Assembly: GCF_037126465.1 (NCBI RefSeq)
Contig: NC_088201.1
Location: 82,736,273 to 82,800,272, forward strand
Source of the DNA: Ornithodoros turicata
Lineage: Eukaryota; Arthropoda; Arachnida; Ixodida; Argasidae
DNA length: 64,000 nucleotides
Direction of reading: 5' to 3'
Below the pieces are notes generated by a model that saw nothing but the letters and a program-made list of their open reading frames with translations, was not told the origin of the DNA and searched no databases. Shown one piece after another: positions 53,360 through 63,987 of the stretch (the stretch's first letter is position 1; each line of letters begins with the position of its first letter). The translations under genes and the position numbers were made by a program.

Positions 53360-53842
53360 TTATGTACTTTCCATTTCAACCGTTAGGTGTAATTTCAACA
53401 AATCTGTAATGAATCGTGCGATATAGACTGCTTGTATATGATAATTTGATCTGATTGCTTTCTTGATTAATGCAATACCCATTGCAATTATTACAATTAC
53501 ATTTGGTCTAGTGTATTTCAATTCTTCGTTAGCAAACCTCAAAAACTCCACCATCAACCCAAGTGGTCCTTCCGATGATGACGTGCAAATATTTTTATAA
53601 CTATTGTAGATTCGGCATACAAGTTCTCGCATCTTGAATTCCATAATTTGTGCCATATCTCCGAATACGACCATGTCTAGGACGTATTGAAATGCAGCGA
53701 TAAATGAATCGTTTCGCGGCTCCTCCTTTTCGAAGCAGCTTTTTATCAGGTCCTCCCATGACGTATGGTAACGAGTACAAAATCCGTCCATCTCTTCAAT
53801 GTATAGCAATTGTCTGTTCTGTTTTGTAGTGCGCCTCGACAT
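53360..53842 (-). CDS. Putative Bcl-2-fold protein (right arm)
   Basis: Mirror copy of 49474-49956 with one substitution (Leu to Pro at residue 94, between the BH3-like and BH1-like segments). Frame intact. Same caveats as the left-arm entry. Confidence 0.45.
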   Translation of the reverse strand: MSRRTTKQNRQLLYIEEMDGFCTRYHTSWEDLIKSCFEKEEPRNDSFIAAFQYVLDMVVFGDMAQIMEFKMRELVCRIYNSYKNICTSSSEGPLGLMVEFLRFANEELKYTRPNVIVIIAMGIALIKKAIRSNYHIQAVYIARFITDLLKLHLTVEMEST

Positions 53843-53930
53843 TTAATTAAATCATATTGGTGCTAATTTTATTTATTAAAATTTTATTATCAGGTTCATA
53901 ATGTTCCACCTGACGTTAGAATTATGAAAG

Positions 53931-54170
53931 TCAATTTACAAAAAAGATGTGATGTGTAAAGGAAAAATGTTTGCTCTCAGTGATTCTATGTACAAGACAA
54001 CGCAAGAGACCCTCCTTCCCTAACTTGACTTGTAGGAGCGATTTTATGGCTTTGTATACCGAGACCATTGTTTGGATTCCCCTACTCCCCGCGGGCGTAA
54101 CCTTAACGAATGTGTACGGGAACTCTCTCACTTCGTTTCCACTAGTGGGTCCTGAATGAAAAAAGACATG
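53931..54170 (-). CDS. Unknown 79-residue frame or terminal exon (right arm)
   Basis: Mirror of 49146-49385, preceded on its strand by the same tctttttttcattcag tract. Uncertain. Confidence 0.25.
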   Translation of the reverse strand, partial: HVFFHSGPTSGNEVREFPYTFVKVTPAGSRGIQTMVSVYKAIKSLLQVKLGKEGLLRCLVHRITESKHFSFTHHIFFVN

Positions 54171-54179
54171 TTTCTGTGA

Positions 54180-56940
54180 TGTATATTTGCGCTGTGTGAT
54201 TATGAAAAATGTTTGCCTAAATTAATTATTGCTTTTGACTTTGTTTGAGGTGATCACTCGATTGATATTAATAAAAATATTATATTATTTGGGAATGTTG
54301 TGTGCGTTGATTTAAGCTATAGCAAACACAATAATTTGCATTTCAGATGAGTTGTTTGCGACTTCTGCGTGTATTGCAAAGTTAACATAAAATGATGTAA
54401 TTAAATTTGATTCTCGTTTTCGAATGAGTATTGTTTCTATCATTGAATAAATTTGACTTTCTCTCTTTGCTTCAGATATTCAATCGAATGATATTTGTGA
54501 GTTGAGAATAATGTATGCCTAATAGTTTTGTCTGATCTGAAATACAATAAAATTCATCGCGTCTCATTTGGTATTGTTTGCGCCGATAATATTTCTCATT
54601 TGCTTAGAAAGTCTATTCTTAGATTTTTTTAAATATAATTCTTATTGTGTTCTTTAGAATCGAATAATTCCAATGTCTATTTGCGATCAATGAAAAATTT
54701 CGCCTCTGTACACCGGTCCTAAGAATATTTCCTTTTTGGAGGAAAGAATTTGAAAAAGAGAGAGAATTTCCCCACCCGCAGATTGACAACAGGCTCCCCG
54801 CTTTTTGGACTGTATAGATGGAGAGAGTGACCCCACCGGTCTGCATAGAGGGAGAGAGTGACCCCACCGTGTCTCGAGTCTGGTTGTAATTATTGTAAAG
54901 CTGTGGTGCTTGTTTGGATACCTCTGTCAAGGTAAGTGCCTGAGTAGGATATTGTTAGCTCGCAAGGTTGATTTTATGATAGTTCAAAAGATATATTATT
55001 TCAAATTGTAATGTTTCGCTATTATTTTCCTGTGTGTTGTTTACATGTTGGCAGATGCATCGTTCAAAGCCTTTCTCTGCTATTCATCCGTGCATGTTTA
55101 TCGTTTTGATTGATTCTTTTTCAATTATTTTCCTGCATGTGTCTGTTGTTTACCGTTGGTAGATGCATCGTTTAGAGTGTTTCTCTGCTATTCATCCATG
55201 CATGTTTCTTGTTTTGTTAGATTGTTCTTCAAGTATTTATCCTTTGTGTACCTCTTGTTTGCGCTTTGGATTTTGGCTCTCTATTAGCTGTTTCAGTAAT
55301 ATTTTCCTGTCTGTTGTTTACACGTTGGCAGATGCGCCGTTTAGAGTGTTTCTTAGCGTTAGCTCTATGCTGTATTAAATTATTCATCATGTGCTGTTCA
55401 AAGTGTTTCTCTGCCATTCATCCGTGCATGTTGATCGTTTTGATAGATTCTTTTTTCATTTATTTTCCTGCATGTGTCTGTTGTTTATGTGATGTGTTCT
55501 GGTTCTCTATTAGCTGTTGATCGTTTTTTGATTAGAGTTGATTGTTGGCTAGGAGCGTGCTATGTGGTGAAGTTCATTTTTTAATATATTTTCTGTGTTG
55601 AATTCATAAAACAAAGTGTCTCTTAGAATGAAAATTGTATGGGGAAGTCACGAGGATGATTTTATGATAGTTAAAATGATAGTCTCCTCCTCTGTTGTTT
55701 TGATTAACCAATGTAGTGTTATAGATTTTATTTCCTCTTGTGTTCGTGTCCCATGGTCTTCCAGGTTCTCTGCTGTTCATCCGTGCATGTTGATCGTTTT
55801 GATAGATTCTTTTCCATTTATTTTCCTGCATGTGTCTGTTGTTTATGTGATCTGTTTTGGTTCTCTATTAGCTGTTGATCGTTTTTCTCATTATTTCCGT
55901 ATGTCTATGCTGTTTACTTAATAAGAAATTCATTAATTGTGTAATGTTGGAATAATCTTCCCTATTGCGCTCGAAAATGTTCATAACTGTCAGGTGTACG
56001 CCTGCCGTCTTCAACAAATCAGGGCAGATATTATTAGAGCTGATTGTTGGCTAGGAGCGTGCTATGTGGTGAAGTTCATTTTTTAATATATTTTCTGTGT
56101 TGAATTCATAAAACAAAGTGTCTCTTAGAATGAAAATTGTATGGGGAAGTCACGAGGGTGATTTTATGATAGTTAAAATGATAGTCTCCTCCTCTGTTGT
56201 TTTGATTAACCAATGTATTGTTATAGATTTTATTTCCTCTTGTGTTCGTGTCCCATGGTCTTCCATGTTCTCTGCTGTTCACATACATATATCGGCACTT
56301 GTAATTAAAGCTCCAGTATGGTGGTCACGTATAATAATGTTAGACTTTTTATAATAAAACTTTTAATTTTGTTTGTAATCATATTGATTAAAAATATATT
56401 CTTTGATTAAATATGTCATAATGGAATACTAGCTGTTGCGCATGAAGTTACATATCAGAACATTGTAATTAAAACTCCGCTATGGTTGTCATGTTAGACT
56501 TTTTATAATAAAACTTTTAATTTGATAGTAATCGTATTGATTAAAAATATCTTCTTTTATTAAAAATGTGCTACTCCTTCTGCTTAATTGAAAACTTGCG
56601 TGATTATCACTAATAAAATACCCCTTCAATGCTATTGCATCAGATTTTTTGACTGAGTTTTTCTCCTTCACACTGAGTCATAATATAATTCCTGACACTA
56701 ATGACTTTAATAAATATATTTTCACTCGTACTTTTGTGTATAGCTATCCTTTGCATGTAAATCGCCTACTGCACACCTGCTGTAGCGGGAAAAAAATTGC
56801 GATTGAAGTCGACACAGATTGAAAAATGATGAAAGAAGTCGGCCCAGGCTGAAAAAATGTGAGCAAGTAAGCGCTCACGCAGCCCTCCGGCCACGCTCCG
56901 CCCACCGCAGCAGCCCTCTACCCGAGCGTCGCCTGTCGCG
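54180..56940. repeat. AT-rich, internally duplicated region of right arm
   Basis: Mirror of 46380-49140, with the 502-bp tandem duplication and ~100-bp motif cluster. A possible extra 21-nt micro-exon lies on the plus strand at 54476-54496 (acceptor ctctttgcttcag, donor GTGAGT, phase 1, reading IQSNDI). A strong but unpaired donor caag|GTAAGT lies at about 54932. Confidence 0.45.
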
Positions 56941-57365
56941 CACGGGAAAAAGTCGCGAAAAAATTCGGCGCACATTGAAAAATGAGGAAAGAAGTTGGCC
57001 CACTTTGATAAGAGATACCTCTTTAATGCCATTGAGTCATATCCATATGGAATCTGTGAAATTGGTAATGAGTAAGTATGTTCTTTATTATGTGTGTTGT
57101 GTTTCTTCTATTACAGGTTGTGAAGGTTTTTCGGTCGGGTTTTTCTCCTTCACCTGATTGGCATCACAATTCCAAGCACTGGCTTTACAATTGGCAACTT
57201 GATTGGCATTAATAAATATATTTTCACTTGTACTTTTTGTGTATGACCCTTCTTTGCATGTCTCTGCATGTAAACCGCTCACCTGTTGTATCGGAAAATA
57301 TGTGAAGTCGGCCCATGTATGGCCAAAGAAGTCTGGTGTGTTATTAATTGATAATATCTTTTCAG

Positions 57366-57678
57366 CATACACGCCAGTACTAAGACCAGCGCCTGAATGT
57401 AAGTAAAAGTTATAGCATAATTAAAATAATAAATGATGTTCACTTACAGATTACTGGGGTCTGCCACCACAGCATTGTATGTATTATTGAAATATAAGTG
57501 TGGTTTCGCATAATAACAAAATCTACTTTTCAGGTCAGTGCTGTGTCCAACGTGAGTTATCGTGTGGTAAGCAAATGTGACGACGTTAATTTTGTGTTTT
57601 CTTTCAGGGGCGGAAACAAAAGAGTTTTTAAAAAATGTAATTGTTAATACACTAATGGAAATATTTAGAGAGCAATAA
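57366..57678 (+). CDS. Micro-exon gene 3' end, right arm of element 2
   Basis: Four exons with clear signals: 57366-57398 (33 nt; YTPVLRPAPE; ttttcag / GTAAGT), 57450-57476 (27 nt; YWGLPPQH; cacttacag / GTATGT), 57534-57551 (18 nt; QCCVQ; cttttcag / GTGAGT), and a terminal exon from 57608 (tttctttcag; AETKEFLKNVIVNTLMEIF...) to TAA 57676-57678, with AATAAA overlapping. All junctions are phase 1, as in element 1. The order Pro-rich exon, Y-x-x-x-P-P exon, CC exon and amphipathic helical last exon matches element 1's gene. Upstream exons are not resolved. Function unknown. Confidence 0.55.
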
Positions 57679-58123
57679 ATGTATGTATTCTTTATTATGT
57701 GTATTGTGTTTCTTCTGTTACAGGTCGTGAAGGTTTTTCGGTCGGGTTTTTCTCCTTCACCTGATTGGCATCACAATTCCCAGCACTGGCTTTACAATTG
57801 GCAACTTGATTGGCATTAATAAATATATTTTCACTTGTACTTTTTGTGTATGACCCTTCTTTGCATGTCTCTGCATGTAAACCGCTCACCTGTTGTATCG
57901 GAAAAATATGTGAAGTCGGCCCATGTATGGCCAAAGAAGTCAGCCCAGGCTGAAAAATACGCTACGATGAGAGCACGCGCAGCCCTCCCCCGCCGATAAG
58001 CGCGCGGACAACCCTCCGCACTGGCGCCGCACGGGGAAAAATACGCGAGTGAAGTCGGCCCAGACGCGACGGTGGCGCTGCCCTGGCGGCAATGTCGTCA
58101 AATGGACAAGACCTATTACTACT

Positions 58124-58129
58124 TCTGTC
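58124..58129. repeat. Target-site duplication tctgtc (right), element 2
   Basis: Exact copy of 45041-45046. Confidence 0.88.
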
Positions 58130-59210
58130 TAATCGCACAAACATTGTACGTGTGTCTGCTGGCCTCTCTGATCCTTTCATGTCGCCATCTGGAGTCCCGC
58201 AGGGCAGCAATCTAGGTCCTTTGTTATTTTTAGTTTTTATTAACGATATTGTGTTATCATTGCAACATTGCAGTATACTTTCGTTTGCCCATGATATTAT
58301 CTACGTGGGATGATTGCGTGCTATTACAATCGGACGTTGAATCGGTGGTTCAGTGGTGTGCCAGGAACTGTCTTGTTCTAAATAGTGCTTAAACGAAAAT
58401 GATATCTTTCACTAGAGAACAAAAACCTTTGTTTTATAAGTATTTAGTCAATGTCAGTGTTGATGAACGTGTTAGTGCAACCCGTGACCTGGGTGTGATA
58501 TTTGACTGTGGTTTGTTTTTTCGCGAGCATGTCAGTGTTATCTGCAACATTGCAGTGTCTACTCTTGGATTTATCAACTGACTTACAAAGCACCGTGACC
58601 CCGTTTGTGTTATTTCATTGAACACAGCGCTCGTAGTAGACTAGAATTCGCTTCAGTTGTGTGGAATTCATTGAACATGACTCAAATTGAAAAATTGAGA
58701 GAGTGTAAAAGAAATTCATAGCTATATTGTATGATAGATACTTCAGGAATGTTTGTTATTATAAGTATGATATTATTCTCCGCAGGATTAATATGTGTTC
58801 ATTATCAGCGAGGAGGACGTTTCGTCATTTCTGTTACCTTCACAAGCTTATTCATGGGAAAATCAATAGTCCAGATCTTTTGAGTGACATTTATTTACAT
58901 GCGCCGATAGGCCCACACGTTCTGCAGTATTATTCTACCCTTCTGTCCATCTTCGACATTGTCCATTGAGCCGTGTACAGCGCGAGTTCAATGATTTTGC
59001 TCGTGACACTGATGTTGATATTTTTCAAAGTCTCCACGTAATGAAACGTGATCTATTTAGCTACTTATCCGGTTTTTGACGGTTGTTTGTAAGTGTTATC
59101 TGTTTTTACTCATTACGTTTATTTCTTTCTTTCGCTCGGTTGAAGTGCACCACTCACAAGGATTTTTTTTCCGTTGGTGGGCAGAAATAAATAAATAAAC
59201 ATAATTTTAG
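58130..59210 (+). pseudogene. Non-LTR retrotransposon RT C-terminal part (segment 4)
   Basis: Resumes the interrupted RT: GLSDPFMSPSGVPQGSNLGP and LLFLVFINDIV, then LSFAHDIIYVG where the active site should read F-A-D-D (first aspartate replaced by histidine). Later parts, DLGVIFDCGLFFREHVSVIC and the LHKLIHGKINSPDLL block, are in shifting frames. Ends with an (AAATA)n tail near 59185-59200. The copy was already decaying or decayed after interruption. Confidence 0.8.
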
Positions 59211-59574
59211 ACAGGAGGTCCTCTGTTACCTCAAGCGGTGACTTGCTGTAGGTATGACTTGGTGCACTGCTGCATAGGTACTGCTGTTTGCAGGCACCTT
59301 ATTCAATAAAGTATTATTATTATAAAGTATTATTGCTTTCTTGTTATCAGCATCTTCAGCTGCCCTCCAAGTATGACATTCGTTTTGAGAAGAATATGTG
59401 CGGACACCTGCTTGAATGTGAGGCACAGAAACAGCAGACCCCAAACCAAAAACCTGCAGTATATACGCTTGAGCGAGAGCACTGTGCAAACGATTGCACT
59501 GTTGTTTGCATAATGAAAAAGGCATGCCATTAAACATGACTTTAAGTAAATACAAAAAGGGCTGCCAGGTACAC
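59211..59574. other. Spacer with no supported gene
   Basis: Contains a (TAT)n-like stretch near 59310. Frames spanning this and the PLE remnant are not coding. Confidence 0.35.
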
Positions 59575-59980
59575 GTACACAGAGAGAAAAAAAAGGGGGG
59601 AACCGGTGTACCGAAGAGGGGAGCAATGAAAAAAGAGGGGTGACGTTTCGAGCGAATACTCTTCTTCAGACTAGAGGGACGGAATGAGGGGAATGTCGGG
59701 AAACATGTTGTATATATCGCCCAGCCCGCTAGGGGGCTAACACGAGAACGGCACACGAAAAGGGCGGCATGTTACAACACGTGCCGACAAACTAAAATCC
59801 TAGAATCAGTCTTTCATTAAGACCTCCGGGATGAGTCGAGTTGACGTGGTAGATAAGGCGGCTTACTTCCCGTTTACGTGAATCGGAATTCTTGAAGCCG
59901 GACCGAAGAACGATAACTCGATCGTTATCAGCACTATGGATCGAATTGGAAAAATGCTTGGTTTACACAGAGAAAAAAAA
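59575..59980 (-). pseudogene. Penelope-like element 3' fragment with terminal repeat
   Basis: The minus strand from 59960 encodes the end of a PLE endonuclease: KHFSNSIHSADNDRVIVLRS, KREVSRLIYHVNSTHPGGLN. This is followed by a terminal segment whose minus strand has CTGAAGA, a GAG/CTC stem and GAAACGTC (about 59641-59676), a hammerhead-like motif. It is bordered by cacagagagaaaaaaa-gggg runs at about 59578, 59967 and 59999, possibly a target duplication. 5'-truncated and from a different family than the 24-27 kb element. Confidence 0.7.
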
Positions 59981-60269
59981 AGGGGGGGGGGAACTTTACA
60001 CAGAGAGAAAAAAAGGGGTTAAGTAAATAGTAAAGTGTAGTAAATTGTAAAATGATTCAAAAATAGAGAACGGTGTGAGAATACAAGTAGAACGCAGTAT
60101 TAAAAGAAAGCAATTTACTTTTGTGTTCATTTACTTTATTTCCTTTGGTTATAGGTGACCCCCACAGTGGCGAAGGAGGTTGTGAGTAGAAAGTACATAG
60201 CCACAGCCAACCTGGATGGCAACACAGCTGCATCATGCAAAAGCATCTTGCATAGTACAACGAGGACGC
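59981..60269. other. Spacer, nothing recognised
   Basis: No supported feature beyond the A/G runs at its left edge. Confidence 0.35.
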
Positions 60270-60445
60270 AACAACAACAACTTTATTTTTACGATGAGGA
60301 ATGGGAAGTTTCATCGCTAGGGGCGATACTCTGCCCCATTGCTGATGGTGATGTGGGGAATGAAATAATGAGCCCCTTCACAATAAGGATCGAAGTGCTA
60401 TGGTGTTCAAAACTGTCAAAAGAGCTTTGAGGGCACAGCCTACGC
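60270..60445 (-). pseudogene. 3' fragment of the 61.9-64 kb non-LTR family
   Basis: Aligns with 61925-62110: gaagtttcatcgctaggggcg, gatactctgccccattgctg, gagccccttcacaata, aagagctttgag. It is a 5'-truncated second copy, covering the last codons and 3' UTR of that element, on the minus strand. Confidence 0.7.
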
Positions 60446-61899
60446 CTCTTGTCCAGTAAGACAAGGGGTGTTACCTATAAGACCTTAAGGCCTTACCTAT
60501 AAGGCCTTTCTGACATCGGTATTACCTGCCTACCTGCTCGGACTGAAAAGCTTGAGGGCGGACAGCCGAACACATGCAGTGGATTCGTAGTGTGCAGCAT
60601 ATTCCTATATGGTCCAGACATACACAGGCTCAGTGATCCTACACAATTTTCGTCTTCCTTGTTCGTTTAGGCTGGTCATGTTCTGTGTTGATTAAAACTG
60701 TCTTGAATTATAGCTTTGTACCGAATGTGAACTCTATCAAATTTGCCAAATTTATCCTAGCTACCCCTAGTAACCGCATTGTGAAGAGTGCGGTATACTC
60801 AGCCCACTGCCGTGTTTTTCAGCAGCTTACTCATGGGTTTCCCCTCGTTCAGCAACTTTAAACAAGACGGAAAATTACAAATATTGCTTCTTACAACGCA
60901 TGATATTCGGGTCATGAGCTATCAAATATTTTGATGGCCGAGGTTATGGTTCCCTGTACCAATTGCATGTACATCGTGCGAAGAGTAGCCAGGGTTCAAA
61001 CTGCGCAGGGCGTCATGACACCACTTTAACCCTATTTACGCCAAAGGTATAATGAGAACAAGTTAAAGAGAAGCACTTTCCGTACATGATCCAGTGAAAG
61101 ATTAATCAAGTAACGTGACGCACGCATATACCCAAGAACAACGACATACAAGGAACAGCACGGAGCGGAACTGTTTTTCACTACCGCTCTTTCTCTTTTT
61201 GCTTTCCTTGTGAAGGGACTATCGAATGAGTATACCTGCAAGAAGTAAAAAGCAACTGTGAACAGCTACAATCCTAAAAACGTACGTTTGGCTCTACATG
61301 GCTGGTTTTAATGTGCACACGCTGCATTTGATAGGTGTTCGTTTCCTCATACTGAGCTAACATATATGTTCATCGGGACAAAGATTGTGACTTCCAGAAA
61401 AACACATAGCGTAACCATGGAATGAATTGGGTTTCAATAGTTCATTAATTCATATGAAAACATGAAAGAACATAGTGATACAAAAACACTGACAATGAAA
61501 AATTACAATTCATTAAACGATACATATATTTCTTTTGTTATTCTAGTTTCTTTTCTAAGGAAGCAGTGCATCGAGGTTAGCTAGCACTGCTATGCTAGAC
61601 CAGCCCAAGTCCATGGAAGCATAACTCACCAGATTTGTTGGTTGGCTTGGCCTTGGTCAACATTACGCGATGTAAGTTGAGGCTGTGGCCATTCATCTAC
61701 CCAAATTTGCACTTGAACAACACGCGCTTCTCGAAAGACAACGACGGGAACCAATGAGCATGTTAAAGCAACGCTAATTTGCACGTTCCAGCAACCACCA
61801 ACAACAGATAAATGGATTATAATGAATAGCAACCAAAAAGGATAGAAACACATTTGCAACTGCCACAGTGGCCACAGTCGAGAAACACGCAATGTTGCT
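60446..61899. other. Intergenic sequence, no recognisable feature
   Basis: Short imperfect repeats of aggccttacctataagg at 60470-60510. No gene, RNA or mobile element recognised. Confidence 0.4.
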
Positions 61900-62052
61900 A
61901 GACAACAACTTTATATTGCCCTGTATCGTGGTATCTTAGTTCCGAAGTGAACAACTTTATTTTCGACCTTGGAGAGTGGGGAGTTTCATCGCCACAGGCG
62001 ATACTCTACCCCATTGCTGGATGGAATGGGGGGAATAAAATAACGAGCCCCT
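61900..62052 (-). other. 3' UTR of the RNase H-bearing non-LTR element
   Basis: On the minus strand, ends with AAAGTTGTTG-type sequence repeated twice (complements at 61903 and 61949). Shares blocks with 60270-60445, which defines the family's 3' end. Confidence 0.6.
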
Positions 62053-63987
62053 TCACAATAACGATCGAAGTCCGATGGTGTCCAGAAATGTCAGAAGAGC
62101 TTTGAGCGCAGAGCGTTGCTGGGCTGGATTGGGCCAGGGACCAATCAATTTCGATAGGGAGAAAGGGCGAGAGTCCAGCTGACGAAGAGACTCGGAGAGT
62201 GTGGTTCGGGAACGTTCGTAGTGAGGGCAATGAAGAAGAATGTGCTCCAGATCCTCAAGAGCACCACAGTGGCAGCAGGTGGGAGAGTCAACTTGCCTCA
62301 AGCGGTAACGCCACTGAGCTGTAAAGGCCACATCGGTGCGCATTCGGTGAATTAATGCAGCATCTTGACGAGAGGTGTTTCGTGGCATGCGGAAAGCGAG
62401 CGTGGGATCAACTCTGTTCAACATAGAGGGGGGAAGAATGTCGGTTGTCCGTTGGCGGGAAGCCAGGGGTGTCACTAGGCGTCGCAGAATGGAACGGCGG
62501 TCTCCTCTCAGCAGAACAATACGGGTCCGTTTCCAATACGAGAGTGCTGCTTCTGCGGCGCTGTCGGCCTACTCATTCCCCACGACACCACAGTGGGTTG
62601 GGACCCACTGGAGAACTAGCCTGTGGCCTGCGGCGTAGATAGTGTGGTAAGCCATTAGCACGTCTGTGACTAGAGGTGCGGATGGGCCTCGTATGCCGGA
62701 ATTTTCAATTGCTTGAAGGGCAGATTTGGAGTCTGTAAAGACTGCCCATTCCCGGGGTGGAAAATCAGCGATGTGTTGTAGAAAGAAAAGAATGGCATAG
62801 AGTTCCGCAGCTGTGGAGGAGGTTGGATGTGAGAGGCGTCTTCCGTGCACGACGCCTTCGGATGGAATGACGAAGGCTGAGGCGGGCTTGTTGTTTCGGG
62901 ATGCGCCATCAGTATATGCTGCCGACTTCGCGTCTACCAGAGCATGAAAATGGGCTCGGAGGACTTGAGGGGGGACCTGATCTCTTCTTCCCAGAAGGTT
63001 TGGGAGGCGTACAAAAGTGGGCGGTGCCGGTAGAGACCAGGGGGCTTCCGGTGGTATAGTGTCCTTAGTTATGAAGCCAGTGAGAGTCTGGCGTGTCCTC
63101 TGCGCTACTCGATAGAAGTCGCTTTCAGGGCGGTATCGAATTTTCCTGAGTAGCGGGTGGCGGGGAATGTGAGCACGAAAACGGAGGTAGTGCCGAGCCG
63201 TTTCCCGTTCACGGAGAACTTCAATCGGGAGCTCACCAGCTTCAGCAAGTACTTGCCGTGTTTCAGCCATTCTGGGAACTCCGAGGCATCGACGAAGGCT
63301 TCGAGCAAACAGGGACCGAAGTGTAGTTAATGAAGTTGTTGATATCCTGTGCAGAATAGGAAGGCTGTAAAGCACAGTTGCCCTCACCAATGCCGCGTGA
63401 ACCGCGAGCAGGGAACGCTGATCACAGCCCCATCCTGAGCCAGAAAGATGTTGAATTGCGGGGAGCCATCGCTGCACTTTAGTTTCAAGATGTTTAATGT
63501 GCCGAGCCCAGCGCAAGTCCGAGTCGATTACCACGCCAAGGAAGCGGTGAAAGCGTACCGGGTCAAGCTTCTTTAAGCCAAGCCAAAGAGGGAAATTGGC
63601 CATAGCTTTACGCGTGAAAGGGAGCTCGACACACTTTTCGGGTGAAAGGTCCATCCCGAGGTGCGTGAGGTACGTATGGATATTGTTTAAAACGAGCTGC
63701 AGGCGGCGCTGGAGAGCCGGGCGCGATTTTCCTACTGTCCAAAGGGCGACGTCATCTGCATAGACGGAGAACGACACTTTGCGAGGAATTACTGATTGTA
63801 GGCCGGCCATCACCACGTTAAAGAGTGTCGGGCTGAGAATGCTTCCTTGGGGGACTCCTTGAGGAACAGGATGCTGAGGGCTTTGGCCTTGGGACGTACG
63901 GACAGCGACAGTTCGGTCCGTAAGGAAGTCTTGGAGCCAGATGAAGAGCCGACCGGATACTCCAAACGAGCGCAAGGCGTGCAGCAC
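62053..63987 (-). pseudogene. Non-LTR retrotransposon ORF2 (RT plus RNase H), one stop codon
   Basis: 5' part lies beyond the window. From 63987: RT with GVPQGSILSPTLFNVVMAGL, the YADD active site in SVYADDVALW, and the thumb region (FLGVVIDSDLRWARHIKHLE). RNase H follows with YTDGAS, STAAELYAI, FTDSKSALQ and WVPTHCGVVGNE, then a C-terminal zinc-like C-C-H-C block (CCHCGALEDLEHILLHC). The frame is continuous from 63987 to 62053 except for one TAG at 62566-62568, just after VVGNE. RNase H after RT places it in the I-like group of non-LTR elements. Recently active family, judging by the single lesion. Confidence 0.88.

Larger units (their letters stand above)
45047..58123. mobile_element. Element 2: 13.1-kb foldback Polinton relative
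   Basis: The whole element is one inverted repeat: left arm 45047-~51604, right arm ~51712-58123, near-identical apart from scattered substitutions and a 146-bp deletion in the right arm. Ends start AGTAGTAATAGG, sharing AGTAGTA with element 1, and have an exact 6-bp duplication. It shares with element 1 a homologous 115-residue protein, the 3' part of the micro-exon gene and a noncoding block. It lacks integrase, polymerase, ATPase and capsid genes, so it would need another element's enzymes. The flanking retrotransposon continues uninterrupted when the element and one duplication are removed, which argues for true insertion. Confidence 0.85.
51712..58123 (-). repeat. Right arm of element 2
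   Basis: Reverse complement of the left arm, lacking 146 bp found there at about 47640-47790 and carrying scattered substitutions. Contains the mirrored gene set on the minus strand and the micro-exon gene 3' end on the plus strand. Confidence 0.88.

Noticed and set aside
45047..58123. Giant palindrome as an assembly or chimeric-read artefact
   Set aside because: The flanks are non-mirrored, share a 6-bp duplication and belong to one continuous gene, and the arms differ by substitutions and a 146-bp indel. Long-read confirmation is still worthwhile.
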